Shown here in pieces: positions 1 through 8,124 of a stretch of DNA of 44,494 bases (positions within the stretch are counted from its first letter, which is position 1; the number at the start of each line of letters is the position of its first letter). The translations under genes were made by a program, and so were the position numbers. The DNA is from Pelatocladus maniniholoensis HA4357-MV3. Its GTDB lineage: Bacteria; Cyanobacteriota; Cyanobacteriia; Cyanobacteriales; Nostocaceae. The notes beneath the pieces are model-generated. The model had not been told where the DNA came from and did no database searches. It worked only from the letters and a program-made list of their open reading frames with translations. The DNA lies in assembly GCA_019359115.1 (NCBI GenBank), contig JAHHHW010000115.1:1-44494 (forward strand). Reading direction: 5' to 3'.

Positions 1-156
1 TTGTTCTCTACAAGAATTATCTCAAACCCTTATTTATTCGTATAGACTAGCTGAATCGCAATGCTTGCATTTGCACCCTAAGAGCTAGTCACATAAAGGC
101 TTTGATAGTTGTCGGAGATGTCTAATGTGTCAAATTAGCCTACTAGTTACTATCCA

Positions 157-399
157 CTAACTAGATTGGAATTTGCGTGAAATCCAATTGATGACACCAC
201 TGAGAATTGCACCACCCATAAGGATTCCAATTGCTGGATTGAAAACAGGTTGCCAGAGTTTGTACCATAAATCTAAACCCAAGGGTACTCCTGATGCTTT
301 GCCGATCGCAGCGATCGCTAACCACCCAAAACCAAACAGAACAACAAAGACATCCACTACCAAAATTAGGTTAAGCCAACTTAAAAATTTCTCTTTCAT
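157..399 (-). CDS. small two-helix membrane protein, hypothetical
   Basis: An 80-residue protein of unknown function. It has a lysine-bearing N-terminus, a hydrophobic segment at about residues 8-33 and a second at about 52-72, so it should span the cytoplasmic membrane twice. It ends with a short basic and polar tail. The ATG start gives a normal positive-inside N-terminus. Its neighbour on the same strand is the TPR gene about 170 bases upstream, but the gap is filled with dispersed repeats, so an operon is not evident. I do not recognise a named family. Confidence 0.6.
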   Translation of the reverse strand: MKEKFLSWLNLILVVDVFVVLFGFGWLAIAAIGKASGVPLGLDLWYKLWQPVFNPAIGILMGGAILSGVINWISRKFQSS

Positions 400-469
400 A
401 AGCTTAATGTGAATAATGTTAATGGTTGTTTGTTGGTTGTTGCACCCTGTGGGTAGACACGTAGAAACA

Positions 470-531
470 AAGCGGCTTCCGCAGGGTAGAGGGTTCCAAA
501 GGTAGGGTAAGTAGCCGCTTGCGCGTCTATG
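470..531. repeat. dispersed repeat, copy 1
   Basis: The 19 bases at 513-531 are the exact reverse complement of 1061-1079 (CATAGACGCGCAAGCGGCT). The bases at about 470-492 (AAGCGGCTTCCGCAGGGTAG) nearly match 1071-1094. The copies lie on either side of the TPR gene. This is a common type of intergenic repeat in Nostoc-like genomes. The region 400-570 has no convincing gene. Confidence 0.7.
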
Positions 532-570
532 GAACTAATAACCACCAACAACCAATAAACAACGATACTC

Positions 571-993
571 CTAATTTTCAAATAGCCAATTTTTGACTTT
601 TGCTAAACTCTGCCAATCTGGTTTTCTCTTAAAACCATCTTCAATACTGTCTTGAATTTCCTCTTGCCATTCGGGGCTAAGAGTTAATAATTTACTAGCA
701 GCATCAATGTGTTGGCGTAAGCCTTTTTGATTGGTTTCCAACATCGCAAGGGCGAGGTTTACCCTTGCCTGTGCATCTTGTGGATTTAACTTTACTGCTT
801 TTTGTGCTGCTTTGAAAGCGGAATTGGGTTTGTTATCCAACAAATACAACCACGCTAAACAAGTCCAAGCAGCACTACTTTTGGGAGAGCGATCGCAAAC
901 CTCTTTAAAAATAGGAATCAAAGTCTCTGCTGATTCCCCAGCTTTATAGCGTTCTAAACCTGTATCGAACAGGGATTCAACTGTGTTAGTCAT
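571..993 (-). CDS. tetratricopeptide repeat protein
   Basis: A 140-residue soluble protein made almost wholly of helical TPR units. Residues about 38-71 give a clear TPR pattern (AWTCLAWLYLLDNKPNSAFK, then KAVKLNPQDAQARVNLALAM), with partial units before and after. TPR proteins act as protein-protein scaffolds, and no catalytic site is visible. The neighbour upstream is the IscA/SufA-type gene on the same strand, separated by repeats. The start codon lies inside the first unit of a heptamer array at 989-1037, so that array also forms the 5' leader of the gene. Confidence 0.8.
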   Translation of the reverse strand: MTNTVESLFDTGLERYKAGESAETLIPIFKEVCDRSPKSSAAWTCLAWLYLLDNKPNSAFKAAQKAVKLNPQDAQARVNLALAMLETNQKGLRQHIDAASKLLTLSPEWQEEIQDSIEDGFKRKPDWQSLAKVKNWLFEN

Positions 994-1037
994 TGGTCAT
1001 TGGTCATTAGTCATTAGTTATTGGTCATTGGTTATCA
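989..1037. repeat. heptamer tandem array (GTCATTG), 7 units
   Basis: Seven consecutive 7-base units vary around GTCATTG (GTCATTA, GTTATTG). The first unit contains the start codon of the TPR gene on the minus strand. This is the STRR type of repeat known from heterocystous cyanobacteria. Confidence 0.85.
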
Positions 1038-1060
1038 GTCCTTCGTCAAATGACAAATGA

Positions 1061-1094
1061 CATAGACGCGCAAGCGGCTTCCCGCAGGGTAGGA
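1061..1094. repeat. dispersed repeat, copy 2
   Basis: Begins with the same 19 bases that occur inverted at 513-531 and continues with a near match to 470-492. It lies just downstream of the IscA/SufA-type gene. Confidence 0.7.
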
Positions 1095-1105
1095 CAAATG
1101 ACATC

Positions 1106-1465
1106 TTACACCCCAAATGACTTCCCACAACCACAGGTTTGGTTGGCGTTGGGGTTAGTGAATTGAAAGCCACCGCCAATCATGGCATCGCTATAATCAA
1201 GCATTAACCCATAGAGATATAATAAGCTTTTGCGATCGCAAACTATTTTGAAGCCTTCATAATCAAAAACATCATCATTTGGTGTGATCTTGCTGGGGTC
1301 TTCAAAGTCCATTAAGTAAGACATTCCGGAGCAACCTCCTTGACGTACTCCCACTCGCAAGCACAAGTCTTTGCCACCTTGTTTTTCCTGCAACAATTTC
1401 ACTTGCCGCAATGCAGTTTCGCTTAACTGAATTCCCCGTTGTGAAGACTGAGTTGCCTGTGTCAT
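1106..1465 (-). CDS. iron-sulfur cluster assembly protein, IscA/SufA/HesB family
   Basis: A 119-residue A-type Fe-S carrier. The three conserved cysteines are present: Cys45 in GGCSGMSY, and Cys111 and Cys113 in the C-terminal TCGCGKSF motif. Length and layout match the family. Such proteins receive Fe-S clusters from the SUF scaffold and pass them to apo-proteins in the cytoplasm. The ATG start gives a short polar N-terminus before the conserved fold begins at about residue 11. No other suf gene lies in the window. The product call is firm; whether it is SufA, IscA or another A-type paralogue cannot be decided from this sequence. Confidence 0.93.
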   Translation of the reverse strand: MTQATQSSQRGIQLSETALRQVKLLQEKQGGKDLCLRVGVRQGGCSGMSYLMDFEDPSKITPNDDVFDYEGFKIVCDRKSLLYLYGLMLDYSDAMIGGGFQFTNPNANQTCGCGKSFGV

Positions 1466-1854
1466 CTGCTTTTTTAGCTCCTTGTGCGGTTATCGATTAC
1501 CCTATACAAGCAAAGCGGGAACCTTTAACCCAAAAGTTTCGTCGTTGGGTAGCCCCGAAAATTTTCACAAACGCTTTCCAACCACACGTCTGTAAATAAC
1601 TTTGTTTATCCATTTTAGCGATATTGATGTTCTAGGTTGCCAAATTGTAAACACTCCGTCAAAAGCACGCAAAGATTTTTATTCTAGAATTGAGAGATTC
1701 AATGTGTTTTATAGATTCGCTATTTTTGGAGTTTCGACCTTTGGCAGCCCACAATCACGATTACCTTAATTAAACAGCTAAGGGAGTTTTCATCGGAGGC
1801 TAGCCCTGACTCAAAAGTCTAATTGCAAATCGCTTGTTTTGATTCACTTACTCT

Positions 1855-3507
1855 ATGACAAGTTTTAATCGCTCTACCAGCCGTCGTTTACGGAAATTAA
1901 CTCAAATTCCTTCTTTATGGGAGGGCGATCGTCGTCCATTATCATCACCAACCCAGCTATCAGAGTCTGAGACTAAAGGCGAATGTATTCTTTGGGTGGA
2001 TGGTACACAAGGTATCGTACGGGGAATGGACGTAGTACCTCCAGAAAGCGGGCCAGAGGCTATTGTTCGGACTTTGATGCGAGCAATGGAAAATCCCCAT
2101 AGTCCTGCTAAACCTGCTCGCCCCCAAAGAATTGTGGTCAGAGACCGAGAAATACAATTCTACTTGCGTGGAGTACTACAAGATTTAGATATTGCTATTG
2201 ACTACTCACCTGATTTACCTCTGATTGATGAACTGTTTCGTGGATTTGCCGAAATTCTCGACTCTCAAATTCCCGAATTACCTCCGCAGTATGCAAAAGC
2301 TTTGCGAGAAAAAGCATTAGCAATTTGGCAAACTGCTCCTTGGGAATTGTTAGAAGAACAGCAAATTGTCTCAATAGAGATCAACAAGTGGGATGTTGGT
2401 ACACTCTACGCCTCAATGATGGGGATGCTGGGGATGGAGTATGGAATACTTTTGTATCGTTCAGAAGATTCACTTAAGCATTTTCGCGCCACAATTTTAA
2501 GAGAAGAGGAATCAGAAGGACATTTAGAAGAAGCTTTCCTAAAGCAAGATTGTCTATTTTTGACGTTTGAACATGCTGAGGAAACAGACGAAGAGGAAGA
2601 ATTTGAAGATTTAGCAGAACTACCACTGTCAGAAATTGAACCCACCTTTGGCAATATTCATCCTCTAGAGGGCCTACGCTCAGTTTTATACGATGAAGAG
2701 GCACTGATAGTATACGTTGCCTTAGAAAGCCTCAGCCGTTTTATTCGCGATCACCGCCGTCAATTGGATAGCGATTCTTTTCCTGCTCTGAATCGTCGCT
2801 ACCGCATTTCCTTACCCGATTCTTGTGATGAACAAACAAAATCAGTATCTATTACTGTTTCTAGTATGCCAGAGTTGGCAGCAGAGTTAGAAGAAATGGC
2901 AGGCTATGAGGATGAAGAAGACGAAGACGAAGAGGACATAGAATCGGATTCTATGCCGATGTTTAGGTCATTGCGAGATGACTTAATCCCAGAAGACTCT
3001 TTCCTTAGCTTAGGTGTGGTGTCTTGGGAAATGTTGGAGTACTTACGTCAAGGAGTTAGTTACCATCAAGCAGGGGAAATTGAGCTAGTAGGTGATGGTC
3101 TGCCAGTAATTTTAATTCAAACTTCCCGTCCCAAAGCTAAGACCGTAATTGAAAATATAGAAAAAGCTGGAGGTCTTAAAGCTATTTGTTTTAATCCTGG
3201 TGCAGATCCTTTTGGTGGCGATCGCTATGATTTAGGTTTACTACAAACTCAAAATGAGGAATTATTTTTATTTGGTGAGTTTTTAGATGATGACCCCACT
3301 CACGTTGAAGCCAGAAAAAAATGGAATCAGCGCTGTAAAAATACTAAAGGCTATTGCGGTTTAATTATTGCCAAAGGGCTGACTGGATCTGCTCGTGGTA
3401 ATCCCCAGTTGCGAGATATGATGGCTTTATTTGAGGCGCGATCGCTTTCACCTAAAGACTTAGGTATTGGTACTCTCCAGCTGATGCCACAACTACAATT
3501 TGAATAG
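1855..3507 (+). CDS. conserved cyanobacterial hypothetical protein (DUF6930-like)
   Basis: A 550-residue soluble protein with no signal peptide or membrane helix. It has three visible parts. The N-terminal part (about 1-200) includes WVDGTQGIVRGMDVVPPESG. A middle part has very acidic stretches at about 245-260 and 345-365, rich in Glu and Asp. The C-terminal part (about 380-550) includes GLIIAKGLTGSARGNPQLRD. The length and motifs match a protein family I remember from cyanobacteria as DUF6930-containing, but that name is from memory. No catalytic motif is evident. It stands alone, with its own upstream region of about 390 bases and a strong hairpin 136 bases downstream. Confidence 0.85.
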   Translation: MTSFNRSTSRRLRKLTQIPSLWEGDRRPLSSPTQLSESETKGECILWVDGTQGIVRGMDVVPPESGPEAIVRTLMRAMENPHSPAKPARPQRIVVRDREIQFYLRGVLQDLDIAIDYSPDLPLIDELFRGFAEILDSQIPELPPQYAKALREKALAIWQTAPWELLEEQQIVSIEINKWDVGTLYASMMGMLGMEYGILLYRSEDSLKHFRATILREEESEGHLEEAFLKQDCLFLTFEHAEETDEEEEFEDLAELPLSEIEPTFGNIHPLEGLRSVLYDEEALIVYVALESLSRFIRDHRRQLDSDSFPALNRRYRISLPDSCDEQTKSVSITVSSMPELAAELEEMAGYEDEEDEDEEDIESDSMPMFRSLRDDLIPEDSFLSLGVVSWEMLEYLRQGVSYHQAGEIELVGDGLPVILIQTSRPKAKTVIENIEKAGGLKAICFNPGADPFGGDRYDLGLLQTQNEELFLFGEFLDDDPTHVEARKKWNQRCKNTKGYCGLIIAKGLTGSARGNPQLRDMMALFEARSLSPKDLGIGTLQLMPQLQFE

Positions 3508-3642
3508 CAAGCTGAACATATAGCGTTGTGCTTAAAAACACAAGTTTTGTCTTGCTCAATCACAATTAAGGGATATTTTTTTATATGGAAGTCCCTGAAC
3601 GTGTTATAGCATTCCTAAATCATTAATAATTTGTGAAAAACA

Positions 3643-3675
3643 AAACCCCCGATTTTTTCAAAAAGTCGGGGGTTT
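3643..3675. terminator. strong hairpin, possible bidirectional terminator
   Basis: AAACCCCCGA (3643-3652) pairs perfectly with TCGGGGGTTT (3666-3675). The inner T-run and A-run extend the stem to about 15 pairs around a very short loop. It lies 136 bases after the 550-residue protein gene. It lacks a long T tail after the stem, so it may be an extragenic palindrome rather than a true terminator. Confidence 0.5.
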
Positions 3676-3820
3676 GAGCGATCTAATTGTTTACAACTCA
3701 AATAGGATTGCTAAGTAGTTGGACAAAATTAAATTCATTCGTGGAGATAGGGAACAGGAAAAAACTGTGCAATTAATTGTGTCTGATACCAATTCTCTGT
3801 AAAGCTGCACATTATTTTAA

Positions 3821-3870
3821 CTCCTCCCAACCTCCCTTTACCAAGGGGAGGTGCCGAAGGCGGTGGGGTT
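3821..3870. repeat. GC-rich extragenic palindromic repeat
   Basis: CCTCCCTTTACCAAGGGGAGG folds on itself and is followed by a GC-rich tail (GTGCCGAAGGCGGTGGGG) in an otherwise AT-rich gap. It resembles the REP-like elements spread through cyanobacterial genomes. The rest of 3508-4520 (about 1 kb) is AT-rich and I see no gene in it. Confidence 0.6.
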
Positions 3871-4520
3871 CTTTCTATGCATCTTCATATGGAAATGGTA
3901 TGAGTACTTATATACGCAGTTCATGATAGGCATTTTATATAGTTATGTATTCTATATTTGCTTATTTGTCTGAAAGTTTATTATTTAAACATTTTAAAAA
4001 TTCATTATTAAGAATTGCAACTTAAATAAAATTTACTATTTACTTGAATAAGTTTAAATTTTGATTGTTTTACTTGAATATTAAGGTGTATTTTAATTTT
4101 TTTAAACTCTCTATAGATAAAATTAATTATTCTGCTATGAGATACTTCAAAAGCAAGTAACAATATTTACAAATTCGCTATTGATAGTAATTGTTTCATC
4201 CATATTATTTGCTCAAATGGAAGTATAAAAATAGACTTAATATATCTTTATAACTAATATAAATATCAACTTAATGTAGTTTATTAATTCACGCTTTTTA
4301 TAATTATTATTTTCTAAATTTATGGATTTTTTTGCTATCTACAGAATAAAATGTAATCTTTTTACTATCTCTTAGTAAAAATTTTATAAAACTAAAACTC
4401 TAACTTTCAGTAGAATTTCGTTAAAGTTTAAATAAAGTCATAGAAATAAATAGGAAAACATATACAATAGGAACATTAATAAGTAGGGTGTTTATACGTT
4501 AATATCGACACTATTAATAT

Positions 4521-4952
4521 ATGGGGATCAATGTCAATTTCGATAATAATTCAAATGGTTTACTACAACTCGAAAAACAATCTGCTGTTTTATATTTAGC
4601 TCAAAAATGGGCTAAAAAGTATTTGCATCATTTAGAATTGAACTGCTTGTATGAAGATAAGCAAGATGCTGTGAACTTCAGAAAGATATTATCTTGTGAG
4701 GGTAGAAAGACAACAACACAAAAGCTAATGAATTCTTTGCGTACTGTGGATTTACAAGCCTGGAACAAAACAAAAGCTTTGTTATCACAAGAAATTAAAA
4801 GATATCGTATTGACCCCAAATTAATAAACCCTTGGGAAATAACAGCAGATTCTTTTGGGATATACGAACAAGCATTGCATCTATGTATTCAGCAAGTATC
4901 AAGTCAAAATTTGCCTATACAAATCCCAATTACAAACAAGCAAACACATTAA
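4521..4952 (+). CDS. hypothetical protein, orphan
   Basis: A 143-residue, probably cytoplasmic, mainly helical protein of unknown function. It has no signal peptide, membrane segment or recognisable motif. It is rich in Lys, Gln and Asn, and its AT-rich codon use matches the AT-rich DNA around it. It sits alone, with about 1 kb of AT-rich non-coding DNA upstream and 400 bases downstream. The ATG at 4521 has no clear Shine-Dalgarno sequence. The ORF is longer than chance would suggest in such AT-rich DNA. It may be a recently acquired or fast-evolving gene. Confidence 0.5.
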   Translation: MGINVNFDNNSNGLLQLEKQSAVLYLAQKWAKKYLHHLELNCLYEDKQDAVNFRKILSCEGRKTTTQKLMNSLRTVDLQAWNKTKALLSQEIKRYRIDPKLINPWEITADSFGIYEQALHLCIQQVSSQNLPIQIPITNKQTH

Positions 4953-5360
4953 TACCATATCTACAGATGTTATGACACATGTTTTACCCAAATGTATTTG
5001 GTCAAATTGAGTTATAGAGATTAGGTCAAATTCCTTTGACACTGCTATATCTCTAAATAAATAGTTATTTAGCTAGCAGCAATTAACTTTGCCAGATTAT
5101 AAAATTTTTGGTCAAGCTTGATTCTTCCTTGAGATAGTTTTTGTTGTGTATTAGATAATATACGCTATTCCTTCTGACACAACAACACTTTATTCATTTG
5201 TTTTTTTGATTCTATTCAAAAATGAAGAACACTTCAAGCAAAGCAAATTTTTTACAGAAACGATTGCTTGTTTCCTGACAAAAACTCTGATATTCTTAAC
5301 TCTTTCATCCTCACTAACATTTTGTACACAATGTTGATAAACAGCAAATAACAGAATCCA

Positions 5361-5531
5361 ATGACTAATAAAAAATGGGCTGTAAAACGTATCACTGTGA
5401 ATTTAGCGGCACAGGAAGCCGAAAAACTGGAAAAGTATTGTGAGCAAACTGGTAGACCAGCAACTGATGTAATTCGGGAATTGATCCGAGGATTATCTGT
5501 AGCTGAAGATACCAAAGACAGTGACAAATAG
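5361..5531 (+). CDS. small ribbon-helix-helix (CopG/Arc-like) protein
   Basis: A 56-residue ORF. The N-terminus (VKRITVNLAAQEAEKLEKYC) has the beta-strand with alternating basic and hydrophobic residues followed by helix 1. After a TGRPATD turn comes helix 2 (VIRELIRGL). This is the classic ribbon-helix-helix DNA-binding fold, which works as a dimer. Such proteins are often antitoxins or plasmid-copy regulators, but no toxin-like ORF lies directly next to it. It is a lone gene 218 bases before crtQ on the same strand. Confidence 0.72.
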   Translation: MTNKKWAVKRITVNLAAQEAEKLEKYCEQTGRPATDVIRELIRGLSVAEDTKDSDK

Positions 5532-5749
5532 GGAGGCAGAAATATAGATTAAGAGTACAAGGAAAAAGAATAACGAAGAAGGAAAAAATTTGTTTTTGTC
5601 TTCTACTTTTTACTTTGTTTGACTCTTTTACAAACTTGGCAGGGTGCTTTTTGAATCTTTTGGCTCTAGGACGCTAAATAGAAGACGAGTAGCAAATTCC
5701 GACACCAACCCAGTTACAATTTGTAAAGAAATTGAAAAGGAAGGACGGA

Positions 5750-7189
5750 ATGCGCGTTGCAATCATAGGTGCGGGACTGGCTGGGCTAGCAACCGCTGTA
5801 GATTTAGCTGATGCTGGCTGTGAAATCCAGATTTTTGAGTCCCGTCCGTTTGTTGGTGGTAAAGTGAGCAGCTGGGTAGATGGAGATGGCAACCATATCG
5901 AAATGGGATTGCATGTCTTCTTTGGCAACTACAATCAGTTGTTGAAATTGATGAAGAAGATGGGAGCCTTTGAAAACCTGCTTCCCAAAGAACACATTCA
6001 TAACTTCATCAATAAGGGAGGAAAGACAGGTGCGCTTGATTTTCGTTTCTTTCTGGGTGCGCCTTTCAATGGTTTAAAGGCATTTTTTACTACCTCTCAA
6101 CTCTCATTACTAGATAAATTACAGAATGCTGTAGCACTTTCGACTAGTCCAGTTGTCAGGGGTTTGGTAGACTTTGAAGGTGCGATGCAAGATATCCGCA
6201 ACTTAGACAAAGTTAGCTTTGCCGAGTGGTTCCGTAGTCATGGTGGTAGCAACGGCAGTATTAAGCGGATGTGGAACCCCATCGCCTATGCTTTGGGTTT
6301 TATTGATTGCGAGAACATATCCGCTCGCTGTATGTTGACGATTTTTCAGTTATTCGCTGTGAGAACAGAAGCCTCAAAACTGCGGATGTTGAAAGGATCG
6401 CCCTATGAATATTTGCATAAACCGATTTTGGAATATCTAAAAGCGAGAGGAACAACAATTCATACTCGCCGTAGAGTACGAGAAGTCCAATTTGTTGAGG
6501 AAAAAGAACAAACCTGTGTCACTGGTTTAGTTATTGCTGACGGTGACACGGAAGAAAAAATTACCGCAGATGCCTATGTAGCAGCTTGTGATCTGCCTGG
6601 AATTCAGCGTCTGTTGCCTCAGGAATGGCGTCAGTGGTCAGAATTTGACAATATTTACAAATTGGATGCAGTTCCTGTAGCAACGGTGCAGCTACGGTTT
6701 GATGGTTGGGTGACAGAACTGCAAAATGTAGAGGCACGCAAACAGCTAAATCACGCAGCAGGAATTGATAATTTATTATATACCGCCGATGCAGATTTTT
6801 CTTGTTTTGCTGATTTAGCTTTGACTAGTCCTGCTGATTATTATCGACAAGGGCAAGGGTCTTTGTTGCAGGTAGTGCTGACACCAGGAGATCCGTTTAT
6901 TAAAAAAAGCAATGAAGAAATTGCTCAACACGTTTTGGCACAAGTACACGAATTGTTCCCATCATCGAGGGAATTAAATATGACTTGGTACAGTGTGGTT
7001 AAGTTGGCTCAGTCTTTGTACAGAGAAGCTCCAGGGATGGATATTTATCGTCCCCGTCAAAAAACCCCTGTGGCTAATTTCTTTTTAGCAGGGAGTTATA
7101 CACAGCAGGATTATATCGATAGCATGGAAGGAGCAACGATTTCGGGAATGCTTGCAGCAAAAGCTATTTTGGAGACTATGAAACAATAG
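5750..7189 (+). CDS. crtQ: 9,9'-di-cis-zeta-carotene desaturase
   Basis: A 479-residue flavoenzyme of the plant-type CrtQ/ZDS class that desaturates zeta-carotene to lycopene via neurosporene, at the membrane. The N-terminus holds the FAD-binding [17 protein letters not shown] motif, followed by [14 protein letters not shown]. The C-terminal flavin-binding segment is [20 protein letters not shown]. An upstream in-frame TTG would add six residues. I prefer the ATG at 5750 because AAGGAAGGA sits just before it and MRVAIIGAG is the usual start. The SRPBCC gene follows on the same strand, separated only by a heptamer array. I see no other carotenoid gene in the window. Confidence 0.95.
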   Translation: MRVAIIGAGLAGLATAVDLADAGCEIQIFESRPFVGGKVSSWVDGDGNHIEMGLHVFFGNYNQLLKLMKKMGAFENLLPKEHIHNFINKGGKTGALDFRFFLGAPFNGLKAFFTTSQLSLLDKLQNAVALSTSPVVRGLVDFEGAMQDIRNLDKVSFAEWFRSHGGSNGSIKRMWNPIAYALGFIDCENISARCMLTIFQLFAVRTEASKLRMLKGSPYEYLHKPILEYLKARGTTIHTRRRVREVQFVEEKEQTCVTGLVIADGDTEEKITADAYVAACDLPGIQRLLPQEWRQWSEFDNIYKLDAVPVATVQLRFDGWVTELQNVEARKQLNHAAGIDNLLYTADADFSCFADLALTSPADYYRQGQGSLLQVVLTPGDPFIKKSNEEIAQHVLAQVHELFPSSRELNMTWYSVVKLAQSLYREAPGMDIYRPRQKTPVANFFLAGSYTQQDYIDSMEGATISGMLAAKAILETMKQ

Positions 7190-7195
7190 TTTGCT

Positions 7196-7318
7196 AATCC
7201 AAAATCCAAAATCCAAAATCCAAAATCCAAAATCCAAAATCCAAAATCCAAAATCCAAAATCCAAAATCCAAAATCCAAAATCCAAAATCCAAAATCCAA
7301 AATCCAAAATCCAAAATC
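7196..7318. repeat. heptamer tandem array (AATCCAA), about 17.5 units
   Basis: About 123 bases of almost perfect 7-base units fill the whole gap between the crtQ stop and the start of the next gene. It begins 7 bases after the stop and ends 2 bases before the ATG at 7321. Because 7 is not a multiple of 3, the array is open in several frames and yields spurious minus-strand ORFs. It is the longest heptamer array in the window and is likely to vary in copy number. Confidence 0.95.
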
Positions 7319-7320
7319 TA

Positions 7321-7767
7321 ATGTCTGATTGGTTAGAACATACTGTGCAAGTGGAAGTAGAGGCTCCTATAGATTTAGTATGGAGTCTCTGGTCTGATTT
7401 GGAGCAAATGCCTCGCTGGATGAAGTGGATTGATTCAGTGAAAGTTCCTGAAGATAACCCAGATATATCATTGTGGACATTGAAATCTGGTGGTTTTGAA
7501 TTTACCTGGAAATCTCGGATTCTTAAGGTAATTTCTCATCAAATCATCCAATGGGAATCTGTCGATGGTTTACCGAATCGGGGAGCTATTCGTTTTTACG
7601 ATCGCCATACCAGTAGTATCGTTAAACTTACTGCTGCCTATGCTATCCCTGGTATCCTCGGCAAAATCATGGATAATTTATTTTTAGGACGAATAGTAGA
7701 ATCAACTCTGAAGGCCGATTTAGAGCGGTTCAAGCAGTACGCTTTAAAAGCCAAGGGTGAAGGATGA
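7321..7767 (+). CDS. SRPBCC family protein (polyketide cyclase/dehydrase-like)
   Basis: A 148-residue protein with the START/Bet v1-like lipid-binding fold: EVEAPIDLVWSLWSDLEQMP near the start, a central beta-rich part, and a final amphipathic helix (LKADLERFKQYALKAK). Family members bind hydrophobic ligands, and catalysis cannot be inferred. Its position directly after crtQ suggests a link to carotenoids or membrane lipids, but that is inference. The ATG lies only two bases after the heptamer array and has no Shine-Dalgarno sequence. The C-terminus (GEG, then TGA) lies at the start of another heptamer array. Confidence 0.85.
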   Translation: MSDWLEHTVQVEVEAPIDLVWSLWSDLEQMPRWMKWIDSVKVPEDNPDISLWTLKSGGFEFTWKSRILKVISHQIIQWESVDGLPNRGAIRFYDRHTSSIVKLTAAYAIPGILGKIMDNLFLGRIVESTLKADLERFKQYALKAKGEG

Positions 7768-7785
7768 AGGCTGAAGGTTGAAGGT
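7758..7785. repeat. heptamer tandem array (TGAAGGN), 4 units
   Basis: Four 7-base units begin inside the last codons of the SRPBCC gene. The second unit supplies its TGA stop. Confidence 0.8.
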
Positions 7786-7871
7786 AAAAAATTAAAGATA
7801 AAAAATACTTCTACCTCATCATGACCTATGGGAAACCGCCTTCAAGGGCGTCTACATCCTTCATATTTCAT

Positions 7872-8111
7872 TTACCACGTTGGATCGCTAAACAAATTGA
7901 TTTCTAATTCTTCACATTCGTCTGGAACTGAGCTAATGCAAGCACGAATGATTTCTCCATCATCTAGTTCCACTGTACAAGCGTGACAAGTACCCATCAG
8001 ACAACCAGTGGGAATGATCACCCCTGCTCGATCAGCAACATCGAGCAAGGGTTCTCCCACTTGAGCGTCAACCGTAACATCATCTGGTAAAAAATGAACG
8101 CGTACAGTCAT
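7872..8111 (-). CDS. [2Fe-2S] ferredoxin-like protein
   Basis: A 79-residue plant-type [2Fe-2S] domain. The ligand pattern is Cys37-x4-Cys42-x2-Cys45 in GCLMGTCHACTVELDDG, with Cys58 the likely fourth ligand and Cys66 as an alternative. It is shorter than photosynthetic ferredoxins (about 97 residues), so it belongs to the small soluble class. It should act as a cytoplasmic electron carrier with an unknown partner. It starts 13 bases after the cobQ stop on the same strand, so the two are likely co-transcribed. A role in reductive cobalt chemistry of cobalamin synthesis is possible but not shown. Confidence 0.88.
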   Translation of the reverse strand: MTVRVHFLPDDVTVDAQVGEPLLDVADRAGVIIPTGCLMGTCHACTVELDDGEIIRACISSVPDECEELEINLFSDPTW

Positions 8112-8124
8112 AATTTTTAGCTTA

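Noticed and set aside
396-581. 61-codon minus-strand ORF with a signal-like start
   Set aside because: Its sequence consists mostly of dispersed repeat units.
5252-5527. 91-codon minus-strand ORF
   Set aside because: It starts at TTG and lies antisense to the ribbon-helix-helix gene, whose fold is clear on the plus strand.
7085-7314. Minus-strand ORFs with repeated WILDFGF residues
   Set aside because: They are translations of the heptamer array and antisense crtQ; no start signal.
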